The notes: generated by a model not told the origin, from the letters alone. A stretch of DNA of 17,953 nt from Bacteroidota bacterium (GCA_007128495.1 SKXH01000212.1:1-17953), one strand, 5' to 3'; counted from the stretch's first letter, positions 1 through 8,257 are shown. Program-made: numbers and translations.

Positions 1-209
1 CTGCTCATATTTCTTTCTTCTTTAAGGTGACAGGGGAGGCAGTGTTCTTCAATGATAGGGTAAACGTCATCCTTAAAAGAAACAGTAGTATCGGCGGCAT
101 CCGCATCTCCCACCGCTGTGCTGGTTGTACTCAGCAATGCGATCAACACAAATACTACACTAAAACCCAGAGTAATTAAAATTGTGTGTTCTCTGATTGG
201 TTTACTCAT
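1..209 (-). CDS. c-type cytochrome, N-terminal part (cut by window edge)
   Basis: The first 69 residues are visible; the rest lies beyond base 1. Residues about 8-31 form a hydrophobic signal or anchor segment, followed by an acidic, Ala-rich linker. The stretch DDVYPIIEEH then leads straight into a haem-c site, CLPCH (C57, C60, H61). A 'PII..HC..CH' lead-in is typical of the small cytochrome c domains found in planctomycete-type cytochromes and in c subunits attached to bc complexes. The ATG at 209 overlaps the stop of the cytochrome b gene by 8 bases, so the two are probably translationally coupled. The likely role is electron acceptor of the Rieske/cytochrome b complex, anchored at the periplasmic face of the inner membrane. 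The number of haems and the position of the axial Met cannot be seen. The c-haem assignment is secure; the exact family is not. Confidence 0.8.
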   Translation of the reverse strand, partial: MSKPIREHTILITLGFSVVFVLIALLSTTSTAVGDADAADTTVSFKDDVYPIIEEHCLPCHLKEERNMS

Positions 210-1458
210 AATAGTTTTGCCCTTTATGAAATTCGAGTTGCCGGATTTTGAGAACAATAAAAAATATTAGAATTATCAGCGGGGTAATGAAATACATTAA
301 AAGATTAATTCTATATTCAAACGACGGAAATTCTATTTTTGTTTCTTGAACGGCTGGATCTTCTCCCGGTAACGGGCCGGATAATAATGTGATTACGATA
401 CAATAAAGGATGAGTACCGTTCCGGCTGATACAATGAATAAATTTCGTTCCTCATGTTTTGCCTTGCGATCGAGGAACGGCAGTAGAAAAACAATCAGCC
501 CTCCTAACATCATCATCGTGTTCAGTACTGTTTCTCCATCAAATATCCATATGTGGGATGGAAGAATATTGAGCGTTTGATACATGGGAATGAAATACCA
601 TTCCGGTTTAACTCCTTCCGGGGCAGGGCGGAGGATATCCGCTTCCTGGCCCAACCCCCATGGCATAAGGATCGCGACACACAACAGAAGTATAAACGCA
701 ATACCCCAGGCGCGAATATCACGGAGGACAAAATTCGGATAGAATGGGATGGATTTCCCTTTAGTCGGTGTACCGGCCGGTTTACTTGAACCATAGTATT
801 GATTCAAAAATAAATGAATACCGATCAAAAGAAACGTCGCAAACGGTAACACAAAAACATGGAGCGTATACATCCGGGGTATCGTAGCTTCTCCGATATC
901 TTCTCCTCCGCGTAACAGGGTAACGATCGTCGGTCCGATAACCGGAATTGATTTAGGCACTTCAGTGCCGATTTGTGTTGCATAGAAAGCAACATCGTCC
1001 CACGGCAGAAGGTAACCCGTGAAACCGAATCCAAGTATAAGAAAGAGTAGTATGAAACCCGACATCCACATTAATTCACGAGGCGGACGGTATGCCTGAA
1101 GATAAAATACAGTGATCATATGGAGCAGTAGTGTCGCTATCATTAAATTTGCCGCCCAGCTATGAATCGATCTGATAAGCCAGCCGAATGGCACTTCATT
1201 GATAATGTAGACGACACTTTGATGCGCACCTTCAATGGTCGGTTTATAGTATATCATTAAGAGTACTCCGGTAAGTAATTGCACCACGAAAAAGAATACC
1301 GTAAGTCCGCCGAGATAATACCAGACCGTATGCCGGTGCCGGGGTACCGTTTTCTTTTGAAGATGATTTCTAATCGTTGCAACCGGCAAGCGCCCGGTAT
1401 ACCAGTCGCGTATTGATAGTGATAGTGGCGAAACTCTATTTTTTATATATTGTATCAT
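202..1458 (-). CDS. cytochrome b subunit of a quinol oxidising (bc/b6f-type) complex
   Basis: This 418-residue membrane protein carries both halves of cytochrome b in one chain. Haem b ligands are visible as H99/H113 and H200/H215. The 15-residue step of the second pair matches cytochrome b6 rather than mitochondrial cytochrome b, which uses 14. Other signatures are LGG (50-52), GYLLPWD (148-154) and the quinol-site motif PEWY (285-288). After about residue 245 come the subunit IV-like helices and an extra C-terminal membrane helix near 390-408. It should oxidise quinol at the outer site and pass electrons across the membrane to the inner quinone site. Where b6 has the Cys that binds haem ci, just before LGG, this protein has Tyr (Y49), so a covalent ci haem is not expected. 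The start ATG overlaps the Rieske stop in an ATGA, and the stop overlaps the cytochrome c start. Confidence 0.95.
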   Translation of the reverse strand: MIQYIKNRVSPLSLSIRDWYTGRLPVATIRNHLQKKTVPRHRHTVWYYLGGLTVFFFVVQLLTGVLLMIYYKPTIEGAHQSVVYIINEVPFGWLIRSIHSWAANLMIATLLLHMITVFYLQAYRPPRELMWMSGFILLFLILGFGFTGYLLPWDDVAFYATQIGTEVPKSIPVIGPTIVTLLRGGEDIGEATIPRMYTLHVFVLPFATFLLIGIHLFLNQYYGSSKPAGTPTKGKSIPFYPNFVLRDIRAWGIAFILLLCVAILMPWGLGQEADILRPAPEGVKPEWYFIPMYQTLNILPSHIWIFDGETVLNTMMMLGGLIVFLLPFLDRKAKHEERNLFIVSAGTVLILYCIVITLLSGPLPGEDPAVQETKIEFPSFEYRINLLMYFITPLIILIFFIVLKIRQLEFHKGQNYYE

Positions 1459-1889
1459 GATACCGTTACAACTATATGGTCATTTTCAATTTCAATAGGT
1501 AATTGTGGTAATGGTCTGGGAGCGGGGCCGGAAATATTTTCTCCCTCGATATCGAACACGCTGTGGTGACAAGCACAATAGATATCGTTTTCTTCCTCAC
1601 GATACCGGACCACACATCCCAGATGAGTACAATTTGCCAGAAATGCCCGCCGCTCACCTTCAGGTGTTGTGATAAGAAGAACGGGCTTGTTCCCTACAGA
1701 AACTGTTTTTCCGGTATTGGGCGGCACCTCCCCTGTTGTGGTAACTGCTTCAGTTACCGGACCCTCTCGTTTCGGAGGAGACGTATACCGGAAAACGGTT
1801 GATAGAAACGGTATAGATGTAATTGCCGCCCAGCTCACTATGAGGATGTTCAATAACTTTCGTCTACTTTTTTTATTACCCCTTTTCAT
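1455..1889 (-). CDS. Rieske [2Fe-2S] iron-sulfur protein of the bc complex
   Basis: This 144-residue Rieske protein has a basic N-terminus with an RR pair (residues 9-10) before one membrane helix (about 12-33), as expected for a Tat-exported, membrane-anchored subunit. A hinge of about 30 residues follows. Cluster box 1 is CTHLGC (87-92) and box 2 is CACHHS (105-110). The predicted cluster ligands are C87, H89, C105 and H108, and C92-C107 should form the disulfide. Box 2 has His where many Rieske proteins have Gly (CPCHGS); this resembles the CxCHxSxFD form of QcrA-type proteins, so the cluster should still assemble. A conserved-looking GPAPRPLP loop follows (121-128). It carries electrons from the outer quinol site of cytochrome b to the c-type subunit. 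It lies 9 bases after the cupredoxin gene and overlaps cytochrome b by 4 bases. Confidence 0.95.
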   Translation of the reverse strand: MKRGNKKSRRKLLNILIVSWAAITSIPFLSTVFRYTSPPKREGPVTEAVTTTGEVPPNTGKTVSVGNKPVLLITTPEGERRAFLANCTHLGCVVRYREEENDIYCACHHSVFDIEGENISGPAPRPLPQLPIEIENDHIVVTVS

Positions 1890-1898
1890 AATGTTGTT

Positions 1899-2561
1899 TT
1901 AACGGATATATACCATACTTCTTGTCGCTACCGACTGTTCCGATTGCAAGCGATATAGGTAGATGCCGCTTGATATTCCGCCGGCTTCGAATGTTACCGA
2001 ATGAAAACCCGCATCAAGCATTCCATCGATAAGTGTGGCAATGTGCTGACCGTGAATTGTGTAGACCTCGAGTGTAACTTCCATTCGTTCCGGTAATGCA
2101 AACCGGATATCGGTTGTTGGATTGAACGGATTAGGATAATTTTGTTCGAGGCGGAATTCTTCCGGTATACTTTCTCGCTGCTCTTCAACAGAAGTTACTG
2201 TTGCAGTAAATGAACCGCTCATGCCATATGATGTGTGATGCAGAGTGCAATGATAATCATATTGTCCCTCGACTTCTACTACATATCTGAATTCTGAGCC
2301 GGAACTGATAGGTCCCCACGGCGCAGCCCCGGTCGGAACAGAAGTTGACTCGAGCGGATGTGCTGCAAAATTACCCTGCCAGACTATTGTATCACCTACT
2401 GCAACATCCAATTGACTCGGATCATAACTAAAGTCACCAAATTGAATTATATGCTCCTGTGGTTCATCTGCATACACAGTAACAAATGTAAAAATTGCCG
2501 TCAGCAAAGTTGTTTGCAAAACTAAGCCGAACAGCTTTCTGTCTTTATTCCATAAAAACAT
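1899..2561 (-). CDS. secreted cupredoxin (plastocyanin-like) with type IX-type C-terminal tail
   Basis: I chose the ATG at 2561 (220 residues) because a GGAGG at 2574-2570 sits 8 bases upstream; an in-frame ATG at 2579 lacks such a site. Below, residues count from the chosen start. A hydrophobic signal segment (about 8-28) precedes a single cupredoxin domain (about 35-125). Type 1 copper ligands are visible: H68 in an AAHP motif, C105 and H108 in CTLHH, and M114. Residues about 138-220 form a tail beginning NYPNPFNP and ending MVYIR, the pattern of a C-terminal sorting domain for type IX secretion. The protein is therefore predicted to shuttle electrons in the periplasm or at the cell surface. 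It is encoded between the CHRD protein and the Rieske subunit with gaps of 17 and 9 bases, which suggests a partner role for the bc complex. Family and copper site are clear; the physiological partner is inferred. Confidence 0.88.
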   Translation of the reverse strand: MFLWNKDRKLFGLVLQTTLLTAIFTFVTVYADEPQEHIIQFGDFSYDPSQLDVAVGDTIVWQGNFAAHPLESTSVPTGAAPWGPISSGSEFRYVVEVEGQYDYHCTLHHTSYGMSGSFTATVTSVEEQRESIPEEFRLEQNYPNPFNPTTDIRFALPERMEVTLEVYTIHGQHIATLIDGMLDAGFHSVTFEAGGISSGIYLYRLQSEQSVATRSMVYIR

Positions 2562-2578
2562 CACGATTACCTCCATCA

Positions 2579-4837
2579 TTATTTGATGAATAACATTTGT
2601 TTTGTAATAGCGGAAGTTTCGGTCGATAACGTATAGAAATAGTGTCCGCTGCTCAGATTTCCGGCAGTGAATTCCACATTGTATGATCCGGCTTCCATTG
2701 CTTCATTATCGATGAGCGTTGCTACTTCTCTGCCGAGTAAGTCGAAAATTGTCAGCGTTACGACCTCTTGTTCCGGCAGCTCGAATGTAATGACGGTTGA
2801 CGGATTAAATGGATTCGGGTAATTCTGATGGAGAACCAGTTTGTCGGGTATCGTTCTTTGATCCTCATCGACCGATGTGATAGTACCCCGTATAAGATCG
2901 ACCGATGCAGACGGTCCCGTAATGTTGAGACTGCCGTTGCTGCTTATAGCCCGGTGATAAACGGTAATTGAATCTCCTTCTTCAACTCCTGCATGTGCGA
3001 GTATTGAGTCCACTTCACCGACGGTGAAGTTAGCCATCGCCGCGTTACCGACATTTAGGTTGACGAGCAATGAATCAAACTCTTCATCGCTTCCAACCTG
3101 CCAGATGTATACTACTTTATTATCCCGCGGGTCGATTGCTTCACTCCAGGTAAAAGATAGGTCGCTATCAGGATCCCCTTCGAGTATAATGGTACTTCCG
3201 TCTTCAGGGGTTTGGATTTCAGAAACAGTGGGAAAGAAATGCGGGTCGAGTAAAAGCTGCCCGCGTATTTCGCCCGGTTGATAATTCTCGGAATGAATGT
3301 TCGCATAGAGTCGACCCTCGTTAAGCAGGGTTTCTGTATCTTCATCCATTTCGAATGTATTGTCGGCAGGATTGAAAATGCCGTTCTGTAAATCATCATT
3401 CGTTGTTACGATAAGCGGTATCTCTACTCCACCAGTCTCATCCGGGCCCCCGGCATGCAGGTGTGCACCGCCTCCGATACCGACTGCCAGATCGCTTGAG
3501 AGGTCATCAAACGAACCGCTTATAATTAGCCGTCTGCCAGTTTGTTCAACGACAATTCCTCCGGCGGCGTTTGTAATGACCGGACTTCCGTTAATAATTT
3601 CATTGAGTCCGTCAAGATTACCATAAAAATAGCTGTGTGCTTCACCCAGTAATTGTCCCCGGATCTCCCCGGGCGGAAAATTTTCAGAGTGGATATTCAG
3701 GTATAATTCCCTGTTCAGCAGCATATCTATCTGCGACTCTGTAAGCGTGTATGTGTTGTTCGCGGCTTCATATACACCGCTCATTTCGTCATCATCTAAG
3801 GTTGCATCGAGACCAACTTCAACGCCACCTGCCTGGCCGGCGAAACCGAGGTGGATGTGTGAAGCTGTATATTCACTGGATAAACCGCTGAATGAGCCAG
3901 TAATTGTAATCTCATCATCATTCATTTCAATAACCACTGCACCAAAGGCCCCCGTATTGACGGGAGGAGTTTCAGTCGCTCCCGATAAATTCGCCTGGAA
4001 GGTGGCAGCAGTTTGGGGCAATATCTGTCCGCGTATCTCACCCGGGGGAAAGTTTCCGGAGTGAACATTCACATATAATTGCCGGTTATGCAGCAAGTCA
4101 ATCTGAGCTTCAGTGAGCGTGTACGTGTTGTTATCTGCTTCATAAATACCACCCGTTCCGTTATCATCTAAGTTTGCGTTGAGTCCAATTTCGACTCCAC
4201 CTGCCTGGCCGGCGAAACCGAGGTGGATATGTGAAGCCGTGTATTCACTTGAGAGATCACTGAACGATCCGGAAAGAATTATTTCATTATCATTAAGTTC
4301 GAGTATCAATGCGCCATGACCTGATGTGAGTATAGGCGGTGTTTCGTTATTACCGGTAAGATTAACCCGAAATACCTGATCTGCTGCGGGAACGAGCTGA
4401 CCTCTTATCTCACCTGCGGGGAACATTTCAGTATGAATGTTCACATAATAGCGGCGTTCTTCGAGCGTTGCGATTTCATCAGGTTCCAATTCAAATGTGT
4501 TGCCCCCCGCATCGAACGTTCCTCCCCTCATATCCGCATCCAGATTTGCGTCAAGCACAAATACAACACCTCCATCTGCACCGACATAGCCGACGTGGAT
4601 GTGAGCGCCTCCGGCAATACTTGTGTCGACAGGTGAAATTAGATCCGAGAATGAGCCGGATACTTCAAGCGAGTTCCCATCGAGAATTGCCTCAATGGTT
4701 CCCGAAGCTGTTGTCGGTGGGAGGTGTACCTCGTTACTTCCGCTTAAATGTGCTTGGTAGCTTGTCTGACTTATTGCATGCGTTGAGCTAACGGCGAGTA
4801 GTATTGCAATGACTGCTGTAATAGTACCGGTTTTCAT
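2579..4837 (-). CDS. secreted protein with four CHRD domains and type IX-type tail
   Basis: The ATG at 4837 (752 residues) is preferred: it has a GGAGGG 4 bases upstream and begins a clean signal peptide (MKTGTITAV...). An in-frame ATG at 4912 lies upstream of the best promoter. Four CHRD (chordin-type) domains follow, at about residues 27-150, 156-279, 280-403 and 404-535. Each has an [IL]H[ALV]G element in the first half and ends in a [FY].[AP]GEIRGQ[IL] motif. Next is a fibronectin/SusE-like beta domain (about 540-650), then a tail with NYPNPFNP and a final MLFIK that fits type IX secretion and surface attachment. CHRD domains are beta-sandwich modules of unknown bacterial function, seen both alone and in repeats. 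This gene heads the five-gene unit that continues into the cupredoxin and the bc complex, so a link to surface redox chemistry is an inference from context only. Confidence 0.88.
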   Translation of the reverse strand: MKTGTITAVIAILLAVSSTHAISQTSYQAHLSGSNEVHLPPTTASGTIEAILDGNSLEVSGSFSDLISPVDTSIAGGAHIHVGYVGADGGVVFVLDANLDADMRGGTFDAGGNTFELEPDEIATLEERRYYVNIHTEMFPAGEIRGQLVPAADQVFRVNLTGNNETPPILTSGHGALILELNDNEIILSGSFSDLSSEYTASHIHLGFAGQAGGVEIGLNANLDDNGTGGIYEADNNTYTLTEAQIDLLHNRQLYVNVHSGNFPPGEIRGQILPQTAATFQANLSGATETPPVNTGAFGAVVIEMNDDEITITGSFSGLSSEYTASHIHLGFAGQAGGVEVGLDATLDDDEMSGVYEAANNTYTLTESQIDMLLNRELYLNIHSENFPPGEIRGQLLGEAHSYFYGNLDGLNEIINGSPVITNAAGGIVVEQTGRRLIISGSFDDLSSDLAVGIGGGAHLHAGGPDETGGVEIPLIVTTNDDLQNGIFNPADNTFEMDEDTETLLNEGRLYANIHSENYQPGEIRGQLLLDPHFFPTVSEIQTPEDGSTIILEGDPDSDLSFTWSEAIDPRDNKVVYIWQVGSDEEFDSLLVNLNVGNAAMANFTVGEVDSILAHAGVEEGDSITVYHRAISSNGSLNITGPSASVDLIRGTITSVDEDQRTIPDKLVLHQNYPNPFNPSTVITFELPEQEVVTLTIFDLLGREVATLIDNEAMEAGSYNVEFTAGNLSSGHYFYTLSTETSAITKQMLFIK
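3629..4372 (-). repeat. tandem duplication of a CHRD-domain coding unit (2 x 372 bp)
   Basis: The second and third CHRD domains are encoded by adjacent units of 372 bases (124 codons), 4372-4001 and 4000-3629, that align without gaps. The most conserved core is identical for 32 bases (4197-4228 against 3825-3856), encoding the IHLGFAGQAGG region. The first and fourth domains are clearly more distant: they carry a GGAH insert and differ at DNA level. This points to a later duplication inside the gene rather than ancient domain shuffling. Confidence 0.85.
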
Positions 4838-4859
4838 ATCACCCTCCAGTATAGTTATT

Positions 4860-4888
4860 GTTATATGGCCATAATCCAATACATACAA
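4860..4888 (-). promoter_or_regulatory. sigma70-like promoter for the CHRD-cupredoxin-bc operon
   Basis: On the minus strand TTGTAT (4888-4883) and TATAAC (4865-4860) are separated by exactly 17 bases. Transcription would begin near 4853, leaving a leader of about 16 bases that contains the GGAGGG ribosome site of the gene starting at 4837. It lies in the only sizeable gap upstream of the five-gene unit. The call rests on consensus match and position alone; FCB sigma factors can use other motifs. Confidence 0.4.
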
Positions 4889-4957
4889 TAATGATACCAA
4901 TATACAAATCATCCTGAATGCACAAATTATGACCGAAATAGAGGGGTAAAGTCAGAG

Positions 4958-4979
4958 TATGTGGCAGCAACGCCACATA
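4958..4979. promoter_or_regulatory. perfect 8-bp inverted repeat, possible activator-binding site
   Basis: TATGTGGC (4958-4965) and GCCACATA (4972-4979) are perfect inverted arms around a 6-base spacer. The site is about 70 bases upstream of the -35 box of the CHRD operon and 55 bases after the stop of the sigma54-type response regulator. Neither flank carries a T-run, which argues against an intrinsic terminator. A dyad of this size at this place fits an enhancer-like site for a dimeric regulator such as the neighbouring NtrC-family protein. Stem-loop formation at the 3' end of the regulator mRNA is the alternative. Confidence 0.45.
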
Positions 4980-5033
4980 ATTATGGAACAGTTATCTACA
5001 GAGTGGGGAATGTATGTCACAACAATAAAGATG

Positions 5034-6452
5034 TCAGGATCGGAATTGTTCTATGTCGATGGCATACTCAGATAGTTTTCTGTATATAGTTTTCCGGTCG
5101 ACATTCATCATTTGAGCGATTTTATTGATATTACCTTTATGGGATTTTAATGCTGTGATGAGATACTTCATCTCCGCATCCATTGCAATACTTTTCATAT
5201 ATTCTTTAAATGGAATATTATGTTCGATTGCTGTTTCGATATCGGGGGTTGCATCGTTTTCGTAGCGATGATCGCCGGCAGGAATATCGATTGAATTAAT
5301 ACAGTCACCGTCGGTTTGTATGATCGCCCGCTTGATAATATTCTCAAGTTCACGGACATTTCCCTTCCACGTATAGTTCATCATCGTTGAAATAACGGAG
5401 GGTGATATCCTTTTCACCTGGCGGCCAAATGATGTGTTGTATTTTTCCATGAAATGTTCGGCGAGTAATGGAATATCTTCGAGCCGTTCACGCAGCGGAG
5501 GTAATGTTATGGGAAATATGTTCAACCGGTAGAAAACATCTTCACGAAAAGTACCTCCGGCTATCATGTCTTCAAGCGGCTGGTTGGTGGCAGCGATGAT
5601 TCGTACATCCGAAGAAATTGTTTCACTGCCGCCCACCCGGTCGAAGGTTTTATCTTCAAGGAAACGAAGGAGTTTTGTCTGCGCTGAGTACGGGATATAA
5701 CCGATCTCGTCAAGGAATAATGTCCCGCCATCGGCTTCTTCGACTCTTCCTTTGCGGTCTTTATCTGCCCCGGTAAATGCACCTTTAACGTATCCGAATA
5801 ATTCACTTTCAAATAATTGTTCGGGAATGGCTGAGCAGTTGACTGTTATAAACGAATTATTCCGGCGGGGACTGTTAAAATGAATCGCTTTTGCGATCAA
5901 TTCTTTGCCGGTTCCGGTTTCGCCGCGCAGCAATACCGTTACATCGGTTTCCGCTACCTTTTTTACTATCCCGAAGATCTCCCGCATTTTTTTATTGCGG
6001 CTTTTTATATTATGAAATGTGTAAAGTTGACTGACTTCTTCCTGCAAGGAGGAAAGAGCGTGACGATTCCGGGTATGCTCAAGTGCTCGTTTTACTTTAA
6101 TACGAAGTTCGTCATTATTACACGGTTTGGTTAAATAATCATATGCGCCGGCCTTCATCGCCTTTACCGCTGTTTCTATCGAACCGTAACCTGTGATCAT
6201 GATGGTGGGAATATCGGGGTAGTGTTTGTGTATGTGGTCGAGCAAATGAAGGCCGTCCATGTTCTCCATAACAAGATCCGACAGGATCAGATCGTACGTA
6301 TGGTCGCGGAGCTTATTGACTGCTTCGTGACCCGATGTGACCGTCTGAACGGTATATCCTTCGTCGGTCAGCACAGCCGATGTCGCGATACGGAACGGCT
6401 TATCGTCGTCTACGACGAGTATGGATGCTTTATGTTTAATGGTGACCGTCAT
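5034..6452 (-). CDS. NtrC-family sigma54-dependent response regulator
   Basis: This 472-residue protein has three standard parts. The receiver domain (about 9-125) has acidic residues D15/D16, phospho-acceptor D59, T87 and K109. The AAA+ domain (about 150-385) has Walker A GETGTGKE (177-184), the sigma54-contact loop GAFTGA (224-229), Walker B GGTLFLDEI (242-250) and a WKGNVRELEN motif near its end. The C-terminal Fis-type helix-turn-helix spans about 425-468. All residues needed for ATP-driven opening of sigma54 promoters are present, so it should be a functional activator. Its ATG overlaps the stop of the kinase gene in an ATGA, marking the two as a cognate pair. The genes it controls are not shown by the sequence; the operons on either side are the obvious candidates. 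I found no good -24/-12 element in this window, so its targets may lie elsewhere. Confidence 0.96.
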   Translation of the reverse strand: MTVTIKHKASILVVDDDKPFRIATSAVLTDEGYTVQTVTSGHEAVNKLRDHTYDLILSDLVMENMDGLHLLDHIHKHYPDIPTIMITGYGSIETAVKAMKAGAYDYLTKPCNNDELRIKVKRALEHTRNRHALSSLQEEVSQLYTFHNIKSRNKKMREIFGIVKKVAETDVTVLLRGETGTGKELIAKAIHFNSPRRNNSFITVNCSAIPEQLFESELFGYVKGAFTGADKDRKGRVEEADGGTLFLDEIGYIPYSAQTKLLRFLEDKTFDRVGGSETISSDVRIIAATNQPLEDMIAGGTFREDVFYRLNIFPITLPPLRERLEDIPLLAEHFMEKYNTSFGRQVKRISPSVISTMMNYTWKGNVRELENIIKRAIIQTDGDCINSIDIPAGDHRYENDATPDIETAIEHNIPFKEYMKSIAMDAEMKYLITALKSHKGNINKIAQMMNVDRKTIYRKLSEYAIDIEQFRS

Positions 6453-8245
6453 TGTGTAGTATTTGCAGTATATACCGGCAGCGTCACGATGAATGTTGCA
6501 CCACCGTTATTAGTGTTTTTGACTTCTATATTTCCGTTGTGTTGCTGAATAATGCCATAGCTTACCGAGAGACCGAGTCCTACTCCTTTGACTTCGCTTT
6601 TAGTTGTAAAAAAAGCGTCGAAGACCTTGTCAAGATTTTCTACCGGGATACCGGCACCAGTATCACGGAATATAACCTGCGCTTTTCCGTTCTCTTTTCG
6701 AGTCGATATGAACAGGGTACCGCCACCGGGCATAGCATCTTTTGCATTTAATATTATATTAAAAAATACCTGTTTGAGTTTTTCACTCGAACAAAAAACC
6801 GGCAATGGTGATTTTGTTAAATCGGAATGGCAGATCACATTGTTCTTGTCGAGTGTTTCTTTTGTTACTTTTATTGTTTGGTCGACGATTTCTGAAAGAT
6901 CGTATCGTTCAAACGTATCATCGCTCATAGTCGTCCGGTACAAATTAAGCATTTGACGTGTCAGTCGAGTCATCCGCGTTGCCTCATCGAGAGCAACTTC
7001 AATAAGCTCACGGTTATCGTTATTCTTGTTTGCCCGCTCGAGTGCTGTTTCGAGGCAGCTTTGAATATTGTGTACCGGATTATTTATTTCGTGCGAGAGC
7101 TGAGCCGTAAGCTTTCCAGTAGCGGCGATCCGCTCGCTTTTTACGAGTTCTTCCTGCGTTTCACGCAGTTTTTTAAATGCCTGTTCGAGTTCTTCATTCT
7201 GGTCTTTTAAATCGATATTGAGCCGGGCAAGTTCATCGATCTTGTCTTTGAGTGATAAGCTCATCTCATCAAATTTTCGTGCCAGAAAACCGAACTCATC
7301 CTTCGAATTAATATCGCTTCTGAATCCGAATTTCCCCTTGCTTATTTCCTTGGTACCTTCAACCAATTTCTCGATCGGTTTGCCGATACTTCTTGATATA
7401 ATAGAACCGACAATTGCCGCTACGCCGAGAATAAAAATCGAGATAACCAATAATCCCTGTCTGAGCGGTGAGAGCGTAGCGTTGAGCTCGTTTTGAATGG
7501 ATTTCATGACAACGTAAGCAATGCTATCGGTCAGAAAGAACGGGATCGCGAGATAAAGATTTCCGTCTATTTCGAATTCCCGGATATCCCGGTTGTCCTC
7601 ATCAACCAGATTATCGATAAGCGAAGAAGAAAGCCGTTGTTCGGTGGCGTCGATTAGCGATTTATTTGCGATGAGTGCAATGTCACTGTTGGTCATCTGT
7701 TGAAGCTGTTTTGTTTCATTGGCCGACAACTTGAAGCCGATCGTGATGGTACCGAGGAGTTCCGCTTCGATGCTCAGAGGAACGGTCGCGATCCGATACA
7801 CCCGGTCATTAATTTTTACCAGCGACGCCGACGGCGTGAAATCGAGAGCACGGTCGATATTAGGATGTTCCAGAAAAGTAGGACTTGAATTAACCGCTTC
7901 GAATAATTCGACAAGGGGATTACCATTTCTATCCGTGAGAATAAATATATCCGCTCCGAGCCCTTCGTTGATTTCTACCATAAGCTGGTGTGCCGTTACG
8001 CTGTCGGCAACTTCAGCAACCGCTTTCAGCCGGGGCGATTCCGATATGACGAGACTTCCTTTTATACTATCCTCATTACGCAATTCATTGAATACCGATA
8101 CGGTATAATAGTTGCTCAGAAGTTCTTCGGAAAATGTCGCTTTAATTCGGTTTTGCATGACCGATGTTGTTACGAAGTACGTAACGACCACGAGGATAAA
8201 CACAATGGTGATGATCGCTGCCAATATTTTATTTCTGAACTTCAT
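6449..8245 (-). CDS. membrane sensor histidine kinase with dCache-type periplasmic domain
   Basis: This 598-residue kinase has membrane helices at about 6-28 and 262-284 that enclose a periplasmic sensor of roughly 230 residues. That region resembles the dCache_3 type: FILTDRNGNPLV (101-112), then a LGTITIGFKL segment (164-173) followed by a second module ending in AYVVMKS. A HAMP linker (about 284-335) and a coiled coil (335-372) lead to the HisKA helix, with phospho-acceptor H385 in SHEINNP. The ATP-binding domain shows the N-box with N500, the G1 box DTGAGI (528-533), the F-box FDAFFTTK (542-549) and the G2 box GVGLGLS (554-560). It is complete and should phosphorylate the adjacent sigma54 activator. 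It follows the porin gene by 12 bases and overlaps the regulator gene by 4. The ligand is unknown; an envelope signal related to the upstream cupredoxin and barrel genes is only an inference. Confidence 0.95.
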   Translation of the reverse strand: MKFRNKILAAIITIVFILVVVTYFVTTSVMQNRIKATFSEELLSNYYTVSVFNELRNEDSIKGSLVISESPRLKAVAEVADSVTAHQLMVEINEGLGADIFILTDRNGNPLVELFEAVNSSPTFLEHPNIDRALDFTPSASLVKINDRVYRIATVPLSIEAELLGTITIGFKLSANETKQLQQMTNSDIALIANKSLIDATEQRLSSSLIDNLVDEDNRDIREFEIDGNLYLAIPFFLTDSIAYVVMKSIQNELNATLSPLRQGLLVISIFILGVAAIVGSIISRSIGKPIEKLVEGTKEISKGKFGFRSDINSKDEFGFLARKFDEMSLSLKDKIDELARLNIDLKDQNEELEQAFKKLRETQEELVKSERIAATGKLTAQLSHEINNPVHNIQSCLETALERANKNNDNRELIEVALDEATRMTRLTRQMLNLYRTTMSDDTFERYDLSEIVDQTIKVTKETLDKNNVICHSDLTKSPLPVFCSSEKLKQVFFNIILNAKDAMPGGGTLFISTRKENGKAQVIFRDTGAGIPVENLDKVFDAFFTTKSEVKGVGLGLSVSYGIIQQHNGNIEVKNTNNGGATFIVTLPVYTANTTQ

Positions 8246-8257
8246 ATTTATGCAGAA

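Noticed and set aside
105..110. Rieske box 2 His in place of Gly as a sign of a broken cluster site (residues 105-110 of the protein encoded at 1455-1889)
   Set aside because: All four cluster ligands and both disulfide cysteines are present, and QcrA-type proteins tolerate other residues at this place. The coordinates here are residue numbers.
3629..4372. Direct repeats as CRISPR or mobile DNA
   Set aside because: The copies are in frame, adjacent and encode recognisable protein domains, so they are explained by domain duplication.
4838..4912. N-terminal extension of the CHRD protein to the ATG at 4912
   Set aside because: The extension lies across the predicted promoter and would bury the clean signal peptide that starts at 4837 with a strong ribosome site.
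4958..4979. Inverted repeat as the intrinsic terminator of the response-regulator gene
   Set aside because: No T-run follows the stem on either strand, so termination of the usual kind is unlikely.
4838..5033. Sigma54 (-24/-12) promoter before the CHRD operon
   Set aside because: I looked for a TGGCAC-N5-TTGC-like pair on the minus strand because the adjacent regulator is a sigma54 activator, but found no GG/GC pair with correct spacing; the best promoter is sigma70-like.
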